Shown here: positions 12,084 through 24,440 of the stretch, piece after piece
Position numbering within the stretch: position 1 is the first letter of the stretch
How the letters are laid out: the number at the start of each line of letters is the position of its first letter
NCBI GenBank assembly: GCA_015179025.1
Contig: WHUX01000103.1
Coordinates: forward strand, 62,001 to 126,000
Source of the DNA: Terfezia claveryi
Taxonomy: Eukaryota > Ascomycota > Pezizomycetes > Pezizales > Pezizaceae
Reading direction: 5' to 3'
DNA: 64,000 nt
Notes under the pieces: model-generated
What the model saw: only the letters and a program-made list of their open reading frames with translations
What the model was told of the DNA's origin: nothing
The model's database searches: none
Made by a program: the position numbers and the translations under genes

Positions 12084-13352
12084 GTAAGTAAATTACCTAC
12101 TCCCGACGTAGTAATGTTCCGGCACTGCCATCCCAATCGGCCAGACTTAACAAATCAGAGCCCATGCAATTGCAAGGGCTGCAGCTGGTAACTCACATCC
12201 CCTGGAAAAAAAAAGGCCAGCAAGAAAAACAAAATACCACGCTGCAGATTTCAGCGTGCTTAGTGATGGCTATCTATTTCCCAAAGAGAACATAGGATCT
12301 TGTTTTGAATCGACTTCTCCGGATAACTACCACCAAAGGAATCAGCGTTTCCTTTCACCGGCTGCTTCCGAAAGCCTTCCTTAACGTATTACTGTATGCC
12401 CTCCTCGGATTTGGATCCCTCACGAATTTGACCTTGCCCAAGAGCAGTTTGTGCATGCGACCGGAAATCGTTCCATCGCTGCTGCTGCTGCACACACGAA
12501 TTTGAATAGAGCATCCACACGTACCCGCTGCGGGAGGAGTGCATCTCATTCACAACCATCCGCCCATACTGGGGCACTACCACACCATCATCATAATCTT
12601 CTTAACCCCCGGATCCATCGCGCAGAGATACTTAAGTTGACACAGGCCCTTCCTTTATTTGAATCCTCTTCCCTTTTTCTTTTTTCTCTTGTGGTGTGTG
12701 CCAGAGCGAAAGGACTTGTCGATCCATCGGGGCAACCACGTATCATCCAGTACATCTCCCCCCGGCGTCACGCATCACAGTTACAACAGTTAGAAGTACG
12801 GGATAGGATAAGATAGGGACTTGGACCTAGCTGGAACGTCTACGTGCGTACTCCATACACACACAATACTTAAGCCTAGCCAGCCCCGTATTGCAACAAC
12901 GGGATACCCTATCCGACAGACCGAAATTTCCTTCAACCAACCATAGAGCTAGGTCATTACTCCACACGCCATCATCAGCCATCACCTGGGTGCCTCGCTC
13001 TAGCCCTTGGGTGCCTCTGCTGTACACACCATTTGTATTGACATTCGCAAAGAACTTCGATTCCGGGAATTCGCGACCAGGCGGCGCGGCGTATGCAAAA
13101 AAAAGGATTCTTGGGGGATATATACACTGACATCGCCCCGGTGATACTCCAAAGCAACTCATCCAGCAACGACTTACCACATCTCACGACTTGCGAAAAG
13201 GAGGAATAATTGTTTGTGGGTGAGATCGAGAATTTAAGAGGAAAGACCTTCCTTCACCACAATAAAAACAAATTCAGATACAGTTCCCAGTTATTGGACG
13301 AAGGTGGGCGGTAGCTTCGCTCTCTGTCTAAACAACAAAAGCCGGTTTCTCG

Positions 13353-16219
13353 ATGAAGACCTGGGACCCCGTTAAGCCTAGAATATACGAGCTCTACATC
13401 GGTCAGGGCATGTCGCTGGTGCAGGTGAGAGAGGTCTTGGCAAGGGAGGAGGGGTTTGAAGCCTGGTAGGTGCCGATTTATTTTTAGGGATTCGAATGGG
13501 GCCATAATGGAGGTAAATGTGGCTCTGGATCTATCGGGGTGATGGATGCTTCTCAGCATCGCATTGGAGGCGGGCTGGATTGCTTTATGGGTTGATCGGA
13601 AAATGAGGACATTTTTTTTTTTCTTTTTTCATTTTGTCGCTTCTATACCATTTACTTCAGCTGTTCACTGTTTTCAGTATATGCTAACATATATTATCAG
13701 CACTCGCTCCTACCGTGCTCAAATTAGTAAATGGGGTTGGTTGAAGAACAATCACCAACATCTTGTTAACCAGCAACCAACCGTATCCAGCAAGTCTGCT
13801 GTACAAGCGGCCGTCAACACCCCATCTATCATCGAACAACTTGCAGACATGCCACACATCACAATTGATGCACGAGAGGCTGGTATGGTAGAAATTCCAC
13901 CGAATCACATGGCCCAGTTTGGCCAGCGACAACAGCAACACAGGGGATATATTCAACGGAAGTCGTGTGAGATTGCAGATAATGGAAGAGCTAGACGAGC
14001 ATCATCGCCTGATGCTGAGTGTCATCAAAAGTTCTTTGCACAACAACAACAATACCAAGGGTTCCGCCCCAATGTTTATCCTGGGATTATTACTCAAGAG
14101 CCACGACGGGAAAGCGTTCTAGTTATACTGGATGGAGGTAGACTTAATTCATATCGGGGAAATATGGACAAGCGGGTGCCCATGACTTCTACAGTCGCAG
14201 AGGAATCAGATGAGGAAGCTGCTGGATTTTTCGACGGTGATATGACTAACACACGGCGAGGAAAGCAAATGCACCAACAGGTATCAGATAATGACGATGC
14301 CGATGAATCCGAACTGGATGATGAGGAACGCCGGAGATACGTGAAGCGTCAACGGCATCGCAGCCTCATTGACGCCGATGGGGTACACGAAATTCGTTTT
14401 GATAACCCTTCAACTGAAGCTTCGTCATCGTCGGAGAGTAGCTCGCCGAAGTCTGGTGGAGAGCATGACGATGAGGATGAGATTATCATGATTGATGCTG
14501 GAGAAGGTGACGACAACGGTAACCGAAGGAATTTGATGGACATTGACATGGAACGGGAAGGGGATGCAGCTAGGGTATTAGAGGAGATGAAGATGTACAC
14601 TGCAGGGCTAAAGAAATTTCCAAAAAACGGAATAAAGGGGGGGAGCGCAATCAGGAGGTAAGGCTACGATGTTCTATTCGTTTCTATCGTGGCAGTGTTT
14701 CGGATGCCTAGAGAAATGGCCAAACATGACCAACTGACATTTGCGAATTTATAGAGTGAGCTCCCACGATAAGTATCTTCAAGTTTTGAACCACAAAGCG
14801 CCAATCCCGGTTTCTGGCGCCGTATTACCACGACCACCGAACTCCCCTCGTGTTGGAAGATCTGTGATATCACGAGTTTCCACACCATTCCAAAGAATGG
14901 CGTCTCCATTTATTAGGGCTACATCCGGAGAGGGGAACCACGCCTCGGGGTATTTGGAAATCCTAGAGACAATGTACGTGTGACTTATCCTTCTTGATTT
15001 TCCTTTCCTTCGCTCTTAAGGCGTACATGTGGCTAATTTGTCCTTTCCCCCCGGTTTCAGCCCACAGTCTGGTGCCCAACCGAACATGAACGCTTTTGCA
15101 AAAATTACAGACTGGCTTTTGATTCTCACCAATGGCATTTCTCGTAACCTTCAACTTCACGTGGTCCGCCAGCCCATGAGTGCACCACCCGACTCAGTAC
15201 GCAATCTCACAATTCTTTACCACCCACAGCCTCCTCCAGGTGGAAACAGTAGCATCAACCTTGGAACAATCCCAACAATTCATGCATTGGATCCCAATGG
15301 TCGCAGTCCACTCCATATTGCGATTAGACACAGGTTGCCGTTGGAAATCGTGAAGTTATTGATTAGCCTCGGCGGGAACATTTCTGCTAAAGACGACCAG
15401 GAGGTCAACTGCTTGCACGAGGCCCTTCAGCTCTCCCCCCCTGCGAATATTAGCAATGCACCAGGTGGCAGGACCGAGTGGACTAAATCATACCTCCTAC
15501 CACTAATCGAGATGCTTCTCGATTCTTTCGTTACTTCTCACCCCACCAATACCGATGACGGCGAGGAGGATTCTGTCGTTCAATTGGTGAATGAGCCGAT
15601 GGCTTGGTCATCCGATAGCCCGCTGCACCTCGCACTCAGGTTCAATCAGGATATCTCCATCGTGCAGCTTCTCGTTGATCGCGGAGCCGTTGTGGAAGGA
15701 GTTTTAGACGTTTTTGGCGCGAGTCCGATGCACATTGTATGCCAGAAGCTTGCTAATAACTCGAATGAGATTCCACGCAAAGTCGAAATTGTTGATCTTC
15801 TTCTTCAGAACGGTGCTCTGGCAGAAATCAACACCAAGACCGCTGATGGTCATACCCCGCTTCACTACGCTGTTAAAGCACTTTATGCCTCCCCAACTAG
15901 CGGTAGCTCAGCTGGAACACCCTCAACTGCCACCTCCACGAATGCAAATGCTACAGCCAGCTTTAAGGACAGCTGCAATGTTATTGAGATGCTTATTGAG
16001 AAAGGCAGCGCTGATGTCTCGATCCGGAATAATGACGGCTATGCCCCTGTCGACTTGGCTAGTCTTGCTCTCGCAGGGCGGGTCGAGGCAGATTTTAGTA
16101 CCAACAACACCCATGGTGGCGTGGAAACGATGATGCTTCTTGGGAATGTAGTCAAGCTCCTCGTCAAGGCGGATCGTGAACGATATCTACAAAAGGAAGA
16201 CGAGATGGGGGGACGATGA
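13353..16219 (+). CDS. Clr5-domain ankyrin-repeat protein (815 aa, 4 exons)
   Basis: Exons 13353-13465, 13701-14657, 14755-14973 and 15061-16219; the introns are GT-AG (235, 97 and 87 bp) and all junctions keep frame. The Clr5 domain is split by intron 1: exon 1 gives WDPVKPRIYELYIGQGMSL and VREVLAREEGFEA, and exon 2 gives TRSYRAQISKWGWLKNN, matching the family's closing '..R.Y...I..WG..KN'. The middle third is low-complexity, with acidic runs (about residues 235-320; SSSSESSSPKSGG, DDEDEI) and a basic RQRHR segment that could be a nuclear signal. Residues about 505-755 hold ankyrin repeats (GRSPLHIAI, DSPLHLALRFNQ, DGHTPLHYAV, DGYAPVDLA) with long inserts. Clr5 domains are fungal N-terminal helical domains, often fused to repeats. 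The exact role is unknown; nuclear regulation or protein recognition is inference. The intact frame across four exons supports a live gene. Confidence 0.88.
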
Positions 16220-18877
16220 TTGTATAGAACATACCTGCACACCGGCATCGTCCCGAGAATTGTTTTAGTAGTCAGCCACCAGCGCTTGACCGTTTGGCTA
16301 GCATCGATTCGCTTAGATCTGATACCCTAGACGTACAATACTTCATCTGCTATTTTGCCTTGTTCTTTATGCTTCTTTCTTGATTTGTTTCCTTGTTTAT
16401 CATCCGGTTGTTATTTGGAGTTGTTGGTGGTTATAGACTTGGCGTGGGCAATACTTATATCTTACATAAATTAGCATGTTATTCAACAGAGGAAAGCAAA
16501 GAGACAGCGGATTATTAACAGGCTACATTGGATGGATCTATGGGCGGCCGTGTCAATTTGTGGGATTCATTATATTTATTCTTTCTGGATGCTTGGGCTT
16601 GACACGGGAACCAAATTTTATGGAGGAATGGGAGCAGTTGATTGCAATACATGTGATGTTTTGTCTGTATCCATATTTCATCTTCATTTATTTTCTTGCA
16701 TTGATGATGTTATAATTAATGTTTTGATACATGGTGTATATACCCCCTATCTTTTCTGATTAACAGTTTTGTGTTGGCATTTTGATAAATTCCTTCTTGC
16801 TTTATTCGGGTCTGGTCTTGGGTCTTTGTCAACTCATTTTTTCTCTTTCTCACGGTTGTCCTTACATGAAACTTTCATTCACGTTCAACACTTTGCTCTT
16901 TTTCCCCTGAGAACTAACTTTTTCCATCGGGCTTCACTTGCGGTGTTTCACATCGTTCATTTTCGGAGCGTTTCATGTTTCATTTTCTTGTTACACATAT
17001 TCACGGTGTATGGGTCATTTTTCAAGCATCATCATCCCCGCTATTTTAGGCAGCGTTAGCTATCAATTTGGATAAACATCGCTTTTCAACAAAGGAGCTT
17101 GTCATCGAATTGCTACTACTATCTTGGGTGTGTGTGCTCTTGTGCATTCGACTTATGTGACTGCCCGAGATTGATCAATTGATTGATTGATTAACACATT
17201 CCCGCCTGAGCTCTAGGTGTTTGGGCGTTCGGGATCCTGGATCTTTTGCCCATGTTCTGGTATTTTCTCTCCCCTTCCCCGTTTGCATAGCTATGTGGAT
17301 TTGGTTCCTTCGGTCATAAGTCACCTACTATATGTCCGTTACGTTAGCTATAGCGTCATAACTTGAAATCGGATATATCATCCGTCCTTTAAACTCCAGT
17401 GGGCGGATTTTTCTGCGGTGACTCTTACTCACCTCTTAGCTACACGGACTGAAGAAACAACAACCTCGGTGCCCCACACGGTCTAAGAATACATAAACAT
17501 GTTATTGTCCCGCAGTCCAACTAACTAGACTAGAGTCTAACCATGATAAATGTGGCCATGGGTGATTGGGATGCATGTTTCTGGCACGGCAAGCAGCAGT
17601 GGTGTGGTGCAGGTGAGTTTAAGTGAGGTAGACTTTGCATGGGACGTCGTTTGTTCGATTTTATTGTAGATCGGCATTTAGGTCTAGGCACTATGTTTCA
17701 TCTTTTTTTTTTTTTTCGTTGTCGTTTCTCCGGGAATGGAAAGCTGGTAGACGGATATGGTTGATTCAAATACGCCTTCCACTGGACCCTAACTATAAAG
17801 CTATCACATGCTCGGATGTACACGGAACGAATAGTATTGGCAGGTAATATACACCCTACCACCATTACCTAAAACGAGGGGTGCTTTCTATGCTTCGGTT
17901 GGTCGATTGGCCAGGTTGTACGAAGTGCATATTCAACAAAAGTTATGGTAACAAATATTGCTGCTATATGTATGAACCTACCCTACCTTGTCTTGGTAGA
18001 CCATCGGTTCATCCAGCCTGCGGTAGGTGTGTGGCGTCTATATGACAAGATTGTCGCCTGCGCTGGTGGCCTGAAAGTGAGAGCAATAAAGTGTTACCCT
18101 CATATTTGACGTCGGTGAAAGGAGTATCTACCGGGGATCCAATGCAGTTCACCTTAAAGAACACAAAAAATCAAATTTATACTTTAATACTGAAAGTTAA
18201 AATCTTTAGTTCTTTGTATATTTAATTTAATGGTGGACAAACATGCAGTGACCCAGCCAGTATGCAAAAGCGTATACCTAGAAGATTTATATCGTGGAAG
18301 GCTATGGGGCATTCTATAGAATTTCTGGGGCCCAGTACATGCATAAATTAGCCCTAGGGTGAGAAAATAGTACTATAGTATAACCTTGCAGATATAACAT
18401 TTTTTTCTCGGGAGACGCCCACTCACACCCCTAATGGGACCTGCTTTGGTGCCCATTTGGAGGGCTTCTCAGGTGTGGGATTTGGTCCCATTGCTGAGCC
18501 CATATATATGTAGCACTTAGTAGTATATGCATGCTCAGTCGTTGGAAGCATAGCTAGGCCATCGGACTGACGTCAGGTCATATCGTCATTAGTATTATTA
18601 TGGCAAGGGTGAATAGCAAGCGTAGGCCTCTGATTGCAGCTACTGGCTCTAAGGTGGACCGGTGGGGTGATGTTTTTTACTATTACATGTCGCAACTATG
18701 GACTGGGAACCCTATGAACATGAAATAATATAACGGTGTCTAAGATTATAGCCATATATTCATACCTAGCGAACTTGTGCATCCCTGTAAGGAGGTGCCA
18801 TGATATGTGGGCTCATGACGATGAGGCGGAGACTCGGGGAGTCAGATTCTGAATATGGGGTTGGGGTCAGATAAAGG
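16220..18877. other. Intergenic, T-rich downstream region
   Basis: 3' flank of the Clr5-ankyrin gene. There are pyrimidine-rich stretches and an (ATTG)n-like run near 17176-17195. Several 70-95 codon ORFs lack motifs and are rich in F, Y and I, as expected of AT-rich noncoding DNA. No transposon ends were recognised. Confidence 0.5.
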
Positions 18878-19719
18878 CATCAAGGTCATTTTTTTTTTTT
18901 TTTTTTTTTGAAGTCTGTACGTCTATAAAGCCTAAGGCTATGAGACGGCTCCGTTCCCTCATCCCGAAGGACTCGGTACACCCACGGAACAACGGGCTGC
19001 ATGAACGCCCAGCCTCCCGAACCAAGGAAACTCTACTGTTGTACAGAAAATCACACTATTGTACAGTTGTTTTTAGGAGCCAACGCTCCCCCGTCTTTTA
19101 TCCCCAGATCTAGGTTTTACCCTAGATCTAGGTTTGAGAAGAAGGTTTCCACCAAGTCGATGATGGTGTCCTTCTCCCCTTCCCTCTTCTTCCTGAGCCA
19201 CCTCCCTCGCTCATCCATCTCCTCCCAACTACCCCATCTCCTCCCTACTTCCTCGCCCCGTGGGCAGACTAAGGCTACGTGCCTTCCTGTCTCTACATAC
19301 TGCCCGCACATCCTGCACGTAGGGTCAATCGTATCGTCCAAACTGGCCCGCCATGACTGGAGATTGCCCTTTCCTGTGCGACAGTGGACGTAATTCACCC
19401 TGGCCCTCCTCCCCCATTTCACCACCCTGCCCATCCCTGACCCTGCCACTCTCCTTTCCTCCTCCCTCATGCGCCTCCACTCTTGCTTGAGCCCTCCTTC
19501 TGTAATTAGAGGGCATTCCGGGTCTACTGCCTCCGCTCCTTCCTTGGCCAGGGAGTCAGCTCGCTCATTGCCTTCGATCCCCACGTGAGCCTTAACCCAG
19601 CCTAGTCTGACCGCCTCCATCCCGGCCCTTGCCTGTCTCTGCTTGACTAGCCTGCAGACCTCCCTCAGGTCCGCCGTCCTAGCTCTCCCCACTCTACCAG
19701 CCTTGCACATCAAGGTCAT
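18878..19719 (-). mobile_element. 5'-truncated LINE with 12-bp target-site duplication
   Basis: CATCAAGGTCAT is repeated exactly at 18878-18889 and 19708-19719. Between them (18890-19707) lies, on the minus strand, the 3' end of a non-LTR retrotransposon: ORF2 C-terminus from about 19707 to 19117, a 3' UTR, and a poly-A tail seen as T at 18890-18910. The coding part shows an RNase H end (VRLGWVKAHVGIEGNERADS) followed by CRMCGQYVETGRHVALVC, the cysteine/histidine motif typical of LINE C-termini. The open frame that appears to continue 5' of 19707 is flanking DNA. The intact frame and perfect duplication point to a recent insertion. The RNase H carrying Tad1-like lineage is the best guess. Confidence 0.92.
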
Positions 19720-20494
19720 ATCTGGGGCATGATTATAAAGAGATTGCGTTAGGATTCCTTGAAGCCCCACGTATACTCCCTGCATATATCCACTGAAGCA
19801 GGAGCACGAATAGCTTTTCAGTTATCAGCTAAACTGCTATTAGGCTACAAATAATACGGAGGGCTTATATTCCCCACGAAGCAGACATATATATTGCAAG
19901 AATGCTATCCCGGACACGTCACCTGGTTAATGAATTTGAGCGTAGCTCCACCCATATATGTACGGGAATAAAGGTTCCCAGGCCAAGAGCACTAAATGGA
20001 TTTGTTTACAAAGAATACTCCCTCCAATAGCTTATCCCACACATCCAATAAAGTGGAAGGCCATAATTAGGGGATTATGTTAACATATATCTGAAGCCCG
20101 TTTTGTGAGGTGTGAATTATGGAACATGAGGCAAACACTCAAAGCAAAAAAACGCCAAGCCTATACAAAGATCCTACAAGACTAAAATATTTATTAAAGC
20201 GCTTCGAAAAAAAAAAATTAAGTTGAGTTCTATCGAAGTCGTGATTTGTGAAGCTACTTGATTTAGCTAATTTTATTATTTATGAGAACATGGCATTTTT
20301 GGTGCAAAACTGCTACATATCTTGAAACCTTTGTCACAGTAAAGGTACCATTCTGTAAGTAGATCTAGAAGCTGAAGATAAATTGCGGAACTTATCTCTG
20401 GATGCGGCCGGTCGCATGAACTTCTGTAGTTTGCAGCCTTATTCCCCATAGAGACCCACCCTATGGGGTATGATGATTAAATTCAAACAATTTG
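19720..20494. other. Intergenic, no recognised feature
   Basis: AT-rich sequence between the LINE and the next inverted-repeat element. No gene, RNA or repeat recognised. Confidence 0.45.
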
Positions 20495-21810
20495 TATATG
20501 TTCTGTTTCGCTCACGGGCAATTTAAATAATTACTCAATTTGGTGTATATTGCACTTGTATTGATAAAGGTTTACGAGTACTAATTTACAAAAAAAAATA
20601 ATTGATAACGGTATATCTAGCTGGAGACTGCAATATTCATGTATTTCCAAGTCGATTAGACCACTTTGTACATTCCAATTTGGTTCAGCTAGAGCTGAGA
20701 GGTTAATACAGTCATGATCTGTTAATACTTTCGTATGTCAATAAATTGAGAATTTCAGATTATTAAAGTATCGGCAACAACAATTAGAGTGGAAGTTTTT
20801 GCAAATACCTGGAACGGAAACACCAGTAGTTATAGATGCCTGGTGAACTGTGGTTTACCGAGCAGTTAGAGTATCCGAAATATCATCTCTAAGCCCGTAG
20901 GGTCGGTTGCTGGTTAGTGGTCTTTAGTTAGGTAAAAAGTATAGATACGCCATACTTAGAATTGATAGGATCCAGGCTGTGAGTTTGTAATAGCATTGCA
21001 CATAGTCCTTTATTATCAGTTTTGGCCTATCACAACTACAAAAATATGATGTTTATTGTAGCATCGTGTCATTTGATCTCCCATAACAACAGCATCTACC
21101 TGTTGTATAATTCTAGGTAAAACCTGCTTCATTTTGGTTTAAATCAAGGAATTGAAGTACCTTAGAAATCTGCGTATAAATAAGTACCTGCGGTTAAGAA
21201 AGTACTGTTTTGCATCTTACCTGGATCCTATAAGTAAGAGATAGCTGGGATTTTTCTAGGGTAAAAAGAAATCATGCAACAAGATGTAGACAAAAAAAAT
21301 TATAATTATGATTGCTCCAAAAGTTTGAATGAATTCCACATAGCGCATCGATATTCAGAAGAAGATGGTCTATATAGCCTGAATCATAAGGCCCTGTCTA
21401 TTAGAACCCCCATGGATAAGAACCCCCATGGATAAGAAACTGATTTTCAAATACCTATTGCATAGGAAACGTTGTAGATTTCTATGGTAGCAATAAACTC
21501 AGTATCCTTGTCTTCATTCAATTCATCATCAGAGATGAAGATGATGAGTTGTTAACTATACAAGCATGTACTTCATCATTTGAAGGGCTTGAGGTAATTT
21601 TTCCTGAATTCCCCTTGTTCAACGTCTGCCGTCTCCCACTAATCAACAGGAAGAGTATGTGACGTGGATGGGGTGGTCAAAAATGACTTCATAGGGTGCT
21701 TAGAGTGTAGCAGAATGTTTTGTTCGATTCACATTTACCAAATTGAGGAATCATATTAATTGCCCGCGACCAGCACAGAGGGTATGCCGCTCGCGACCCA
21801 GAACATATAC
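20495..21810 (+). mobile_element. ATGTTCTGG inverted-repeat DNA element, second copy
   Basis: Colinear with the copy at 3093-4508 and lacking its SINE insertion. Left end GTATATGTTCTG, right end CAGAACATATAC. It shares the internal blocks CACTTGTATTGATAAAGGTT and TTGCCGATAC-type sequence, and the right-hand CCAAATTGAGGAAT. No open frame. The flanks suggest a short AT-rich target duplication (GTAT/ATAC), but palindromic ends make this ambiguous. Confidence 0.82.
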
Positions 21811-22074
21811 ATGGTTGTATACATAGTTGCAACTGCATTTGATTTCTCTTGTTCAGGGTAATTTGTTAAAATATACAACAAATTCCTGATTCATGCTTAG
21901 ATTCAACATAATCACGTTTGTGTAACCGAGGGGAAGAAAAATATAGCTACCGGCACATGCAGTCGATGATAAGAGTCAGCACTATCATGGATGCTATTTT
22001 TGCCAACCACGTGTTTTCAATTTATGGGTAATACAGTATGTGTAAGGGATAAATGCGGGGAAGTTGCAGCTGTT

Positions 22075-22641
22075 GGATGATGCAATTGAGGTAAGAGGTT
22101 TCGTATTCGTTCGCTAGCTAATAGCTAACTAATATATAGTTCTATACTCTGTTCTAACATACTCGGTTTTTCAGTCGATATGCTCGATTCCCATATGTCC
22201 CTCACCAACCACATGATATCTATGTTAACCAAGGACATGAGTTGCTAGTTCGCTCACTATATATGCAAGAGCAACTACATCAATATCTTACTGGCGAACA
22301 GGCTGAGCACTTTGCAAGCTTGCAGCAGGCCCACACAATGAAAATGCAGCATATGTTTTGCTCGCCAACTGCACCTGCACCTGCGGATGTTATGGGAGTA
22401 GAAGACATGTCCGATAATGTCTCTAATATACTACATCAAAAACCGATGATTCAAGAGTTTGTACCACCTGCTCTTAACAAGTTCCGGTAAGGGAAAAGCT
22501 AAGGCACGTGCTCCAACTGGTGCAGAGTTCCCCGAAAGAAATTCATATTCCAAAAAGCGCTGTAGGAGGGGTGAGATTAGCCATCAAGAGACACAGGAGG
22601 TTATTTCTGTAATTCCTTTCTACTGCTCCAATGTAAATTAG
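22075..22641 (+). pseudogene. Possible spliced gene remnant, unknown protein
   Basis: A well-formed intron (22091-22174; GTAAGA...TTCTAACAT...TTTTCAG) precedes an open stretch from 22175 to 22490 reading RYARFPYVPHQPHDIYVNQ..., with MQEQLHQYLTGEQAEHFASL in the middle. It ends at FVPPALNKFR-stop. The +1 frame over 22459-22641 continues with SGKGKAKARAPTGAEFPERN, a basic, nuclear-signal-like sequence. This suggests a frameshift near 22470. No upstream exon or start was found; an inverted-repeat element lies 270 bases upstream and may have removed it. I do not recognise the family. Confidence 0.35.
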
Positions 22642-22704
22642 TAGCTATGGATCATTTGCTTTGGAAATAAACTCTTTCGCCATACTTCCACCATATAACT
22701 CTCC

Positions 22705-23765
22705 TTATCTAATCACCAGACAGGTAGGAAGTACCTGTCCCATGCCGGAGAAACTTTCTACCTGTCCCGAGTCAGTCCGTGTGTATTTACATGAAGAATG
22801 AGGATAGCAGCGAGCTAAAACTCGAATTGAGGACACCGTTAAATACAACTCAAGGATCAAGTTGTAACTAGTTAAAGTAAAACAAAAAAACAAGGATACA
22901 GCGATAAATGTTTGTAGCAACAACTATAAAGGGAATTATGTACGATCTGGGAAAGCTCATTGGAACGCAACATGGGATAATATATATTCACATACTCGTA
23001 GCGGGGTAATTAGGTAAGTACCTAAGGTTATAAATCTGGCCACTGAATGAGGGCAGGAACAGGTATCCAGTTCATCCGCTTCCGGAGTGTGGGGGTCTTG
23101 GGCGCTTAGTTTTCTGACAACCTATAACTCAGTTTTTCGAGTGGCCAATATTCCGTATATAGGAGCATTCATTCAAGCTCATCTACCTATGGTATGTCAA
23201 AGCACTTTGAACTAACTAGGTTCCAACCACCTCCGCACCGTACCAGAATCTCTAGCCTTCATGTCTCGGAGTAATCGTGATCACAAAAAGTCACTGGATG
23301 TTTACCCAGAATTTACCCAGCCAGACCTCTATACTACTCGTGCCACTGTCTGCACATTAAATTTTCTAGAAATTCAAAATCAATTTAACACAATAGGCCA
23401 TTGCGCCGCAATTGCAGTTAGCACTGTACTTCTTATATCCAGTACTGGAGTACCGAGTACCATGTATGTGTGTAATCATTCGAAGCGTCAGGAAGTATGT
23501 ATGGATATGTTGAAGAAAAATTGGACAAGGTATAAGGTGAATATATACCCAGACAGGGCCGGAAGAAAGTTTTATAATATTTTATTAAATGGATCGCATA
23601 CAACCCCCAGCTTGCGTACGTACATTAAGTAGGTATGCACGTATGCACCTGGTACAAATAGCTGCATCAATAGAGATATTCAGAGTTTAGATTTATATCT
23701 GGACTCATAATTTTGGACCTACAGATGAAACATATTACAAGAATATCGCCGGGGCCAGGTGGGGT
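22705..23765. other. Intergenic with one unassigned 123-codon ORF
   Basis: The plus-strand ORF 23261-23632 (contains TVLLISSTGVPSTMYVCNHS and NWTRYKVNIYPDRAGRKFYN) has no recognised motif and no splice context. The rest of the stretch shows nothing. Confidence 0.25.
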
Positions 23766-24440
23766 ATGCTTGTAACAAATATATTCTTATATTAAGGGAT
23801 AATAAATACATATGGAAAGAAGGTAGAGCGGGCTTAAGAAAAGGTACGGAATAAGACTATGGGTACTAGAAAAGGTGCGAAATAAGACTATGAGTACAAG
23901 ATACATAGAAATTATAGGAGGGATCAAGAAGAGGAGGAGGTTCCGGATGCAGAATGACCCAGGAAATCGGTGATCCTGCGCTGAGCATGGTGACGCCTGT
24001 GTTGAAGTTCCAGAGGCTCAATGCGCTTTTTCTCACGGTTGAGGACATGTTGTAGCTCAGTTAATATTGGCTGTAGGTTCAACTTGAAGTGAGAAGAGGA
24101 GCAATCCTTCGATGTGGGCTAGGGCTGCAGAAGGCGTAACCGGAGGAGGTGTGATTCAAACCAGCGTTTGATATGTCGCCATGTAGACTTCGGGTTTAGA
24201 GATACACTCTGTGATCTGTAAGTATTCGCTTGCGTGTGGGACTTGTAATCCATGGAGTTGTGCGTGCTCTGTTATTGTGCGTGCTCTGTTATTGTGCGTG
24301 CACTATTATTCTGTGCTCTGTCGATAAGGCTGCCTAATTGAGTAACGCGCATCTCTTTTTACAAGCATATGTATGGTGACTAAGCCAAAAAAATAAGAAT
24401 ATTCTTATATGAAAATATGCTTATTTACTATGGGGGAGCA
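23766..24440. repeat. TACAAGCATA repeat family, copy A
   Basis: TATGCTTGTA at 23766 and TACAAGCATA at about 24361 are inverted. The second is followed by TGTATGGTGACTAAGC, AAGAATATTCTT and AAAATATGCTTATTTACTATG. The same 75-base series recurs in opposite orientation at 60857-60936 and partially at 50868-50905. This looks like the terminus of an unclassified transposable element. Confidence 0.55.
24261..24310 (+). repeat. 17-bp direct repeat, three units
   Basis: Unit TGCGTGCTCTGTTATTG occurs twice exactly and a third time with two changes, head to tail. Confidence 0.9.

Noticed and set aside
12451..12816. 121-codon plus-strand ORF with poly-Ala and His runs
   Set aside because: Low-complexity repeats of GCTGCT and CATCAT explain the frame; it lies in the probable upstream region of the Clr5-ankyrin gene.
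19708..19785. 5' part of the apparent RNase H ORF
   Set aside because: The 12-base target duplication ends the LINE at 19707; these codons are flanking DNA read through by chance.
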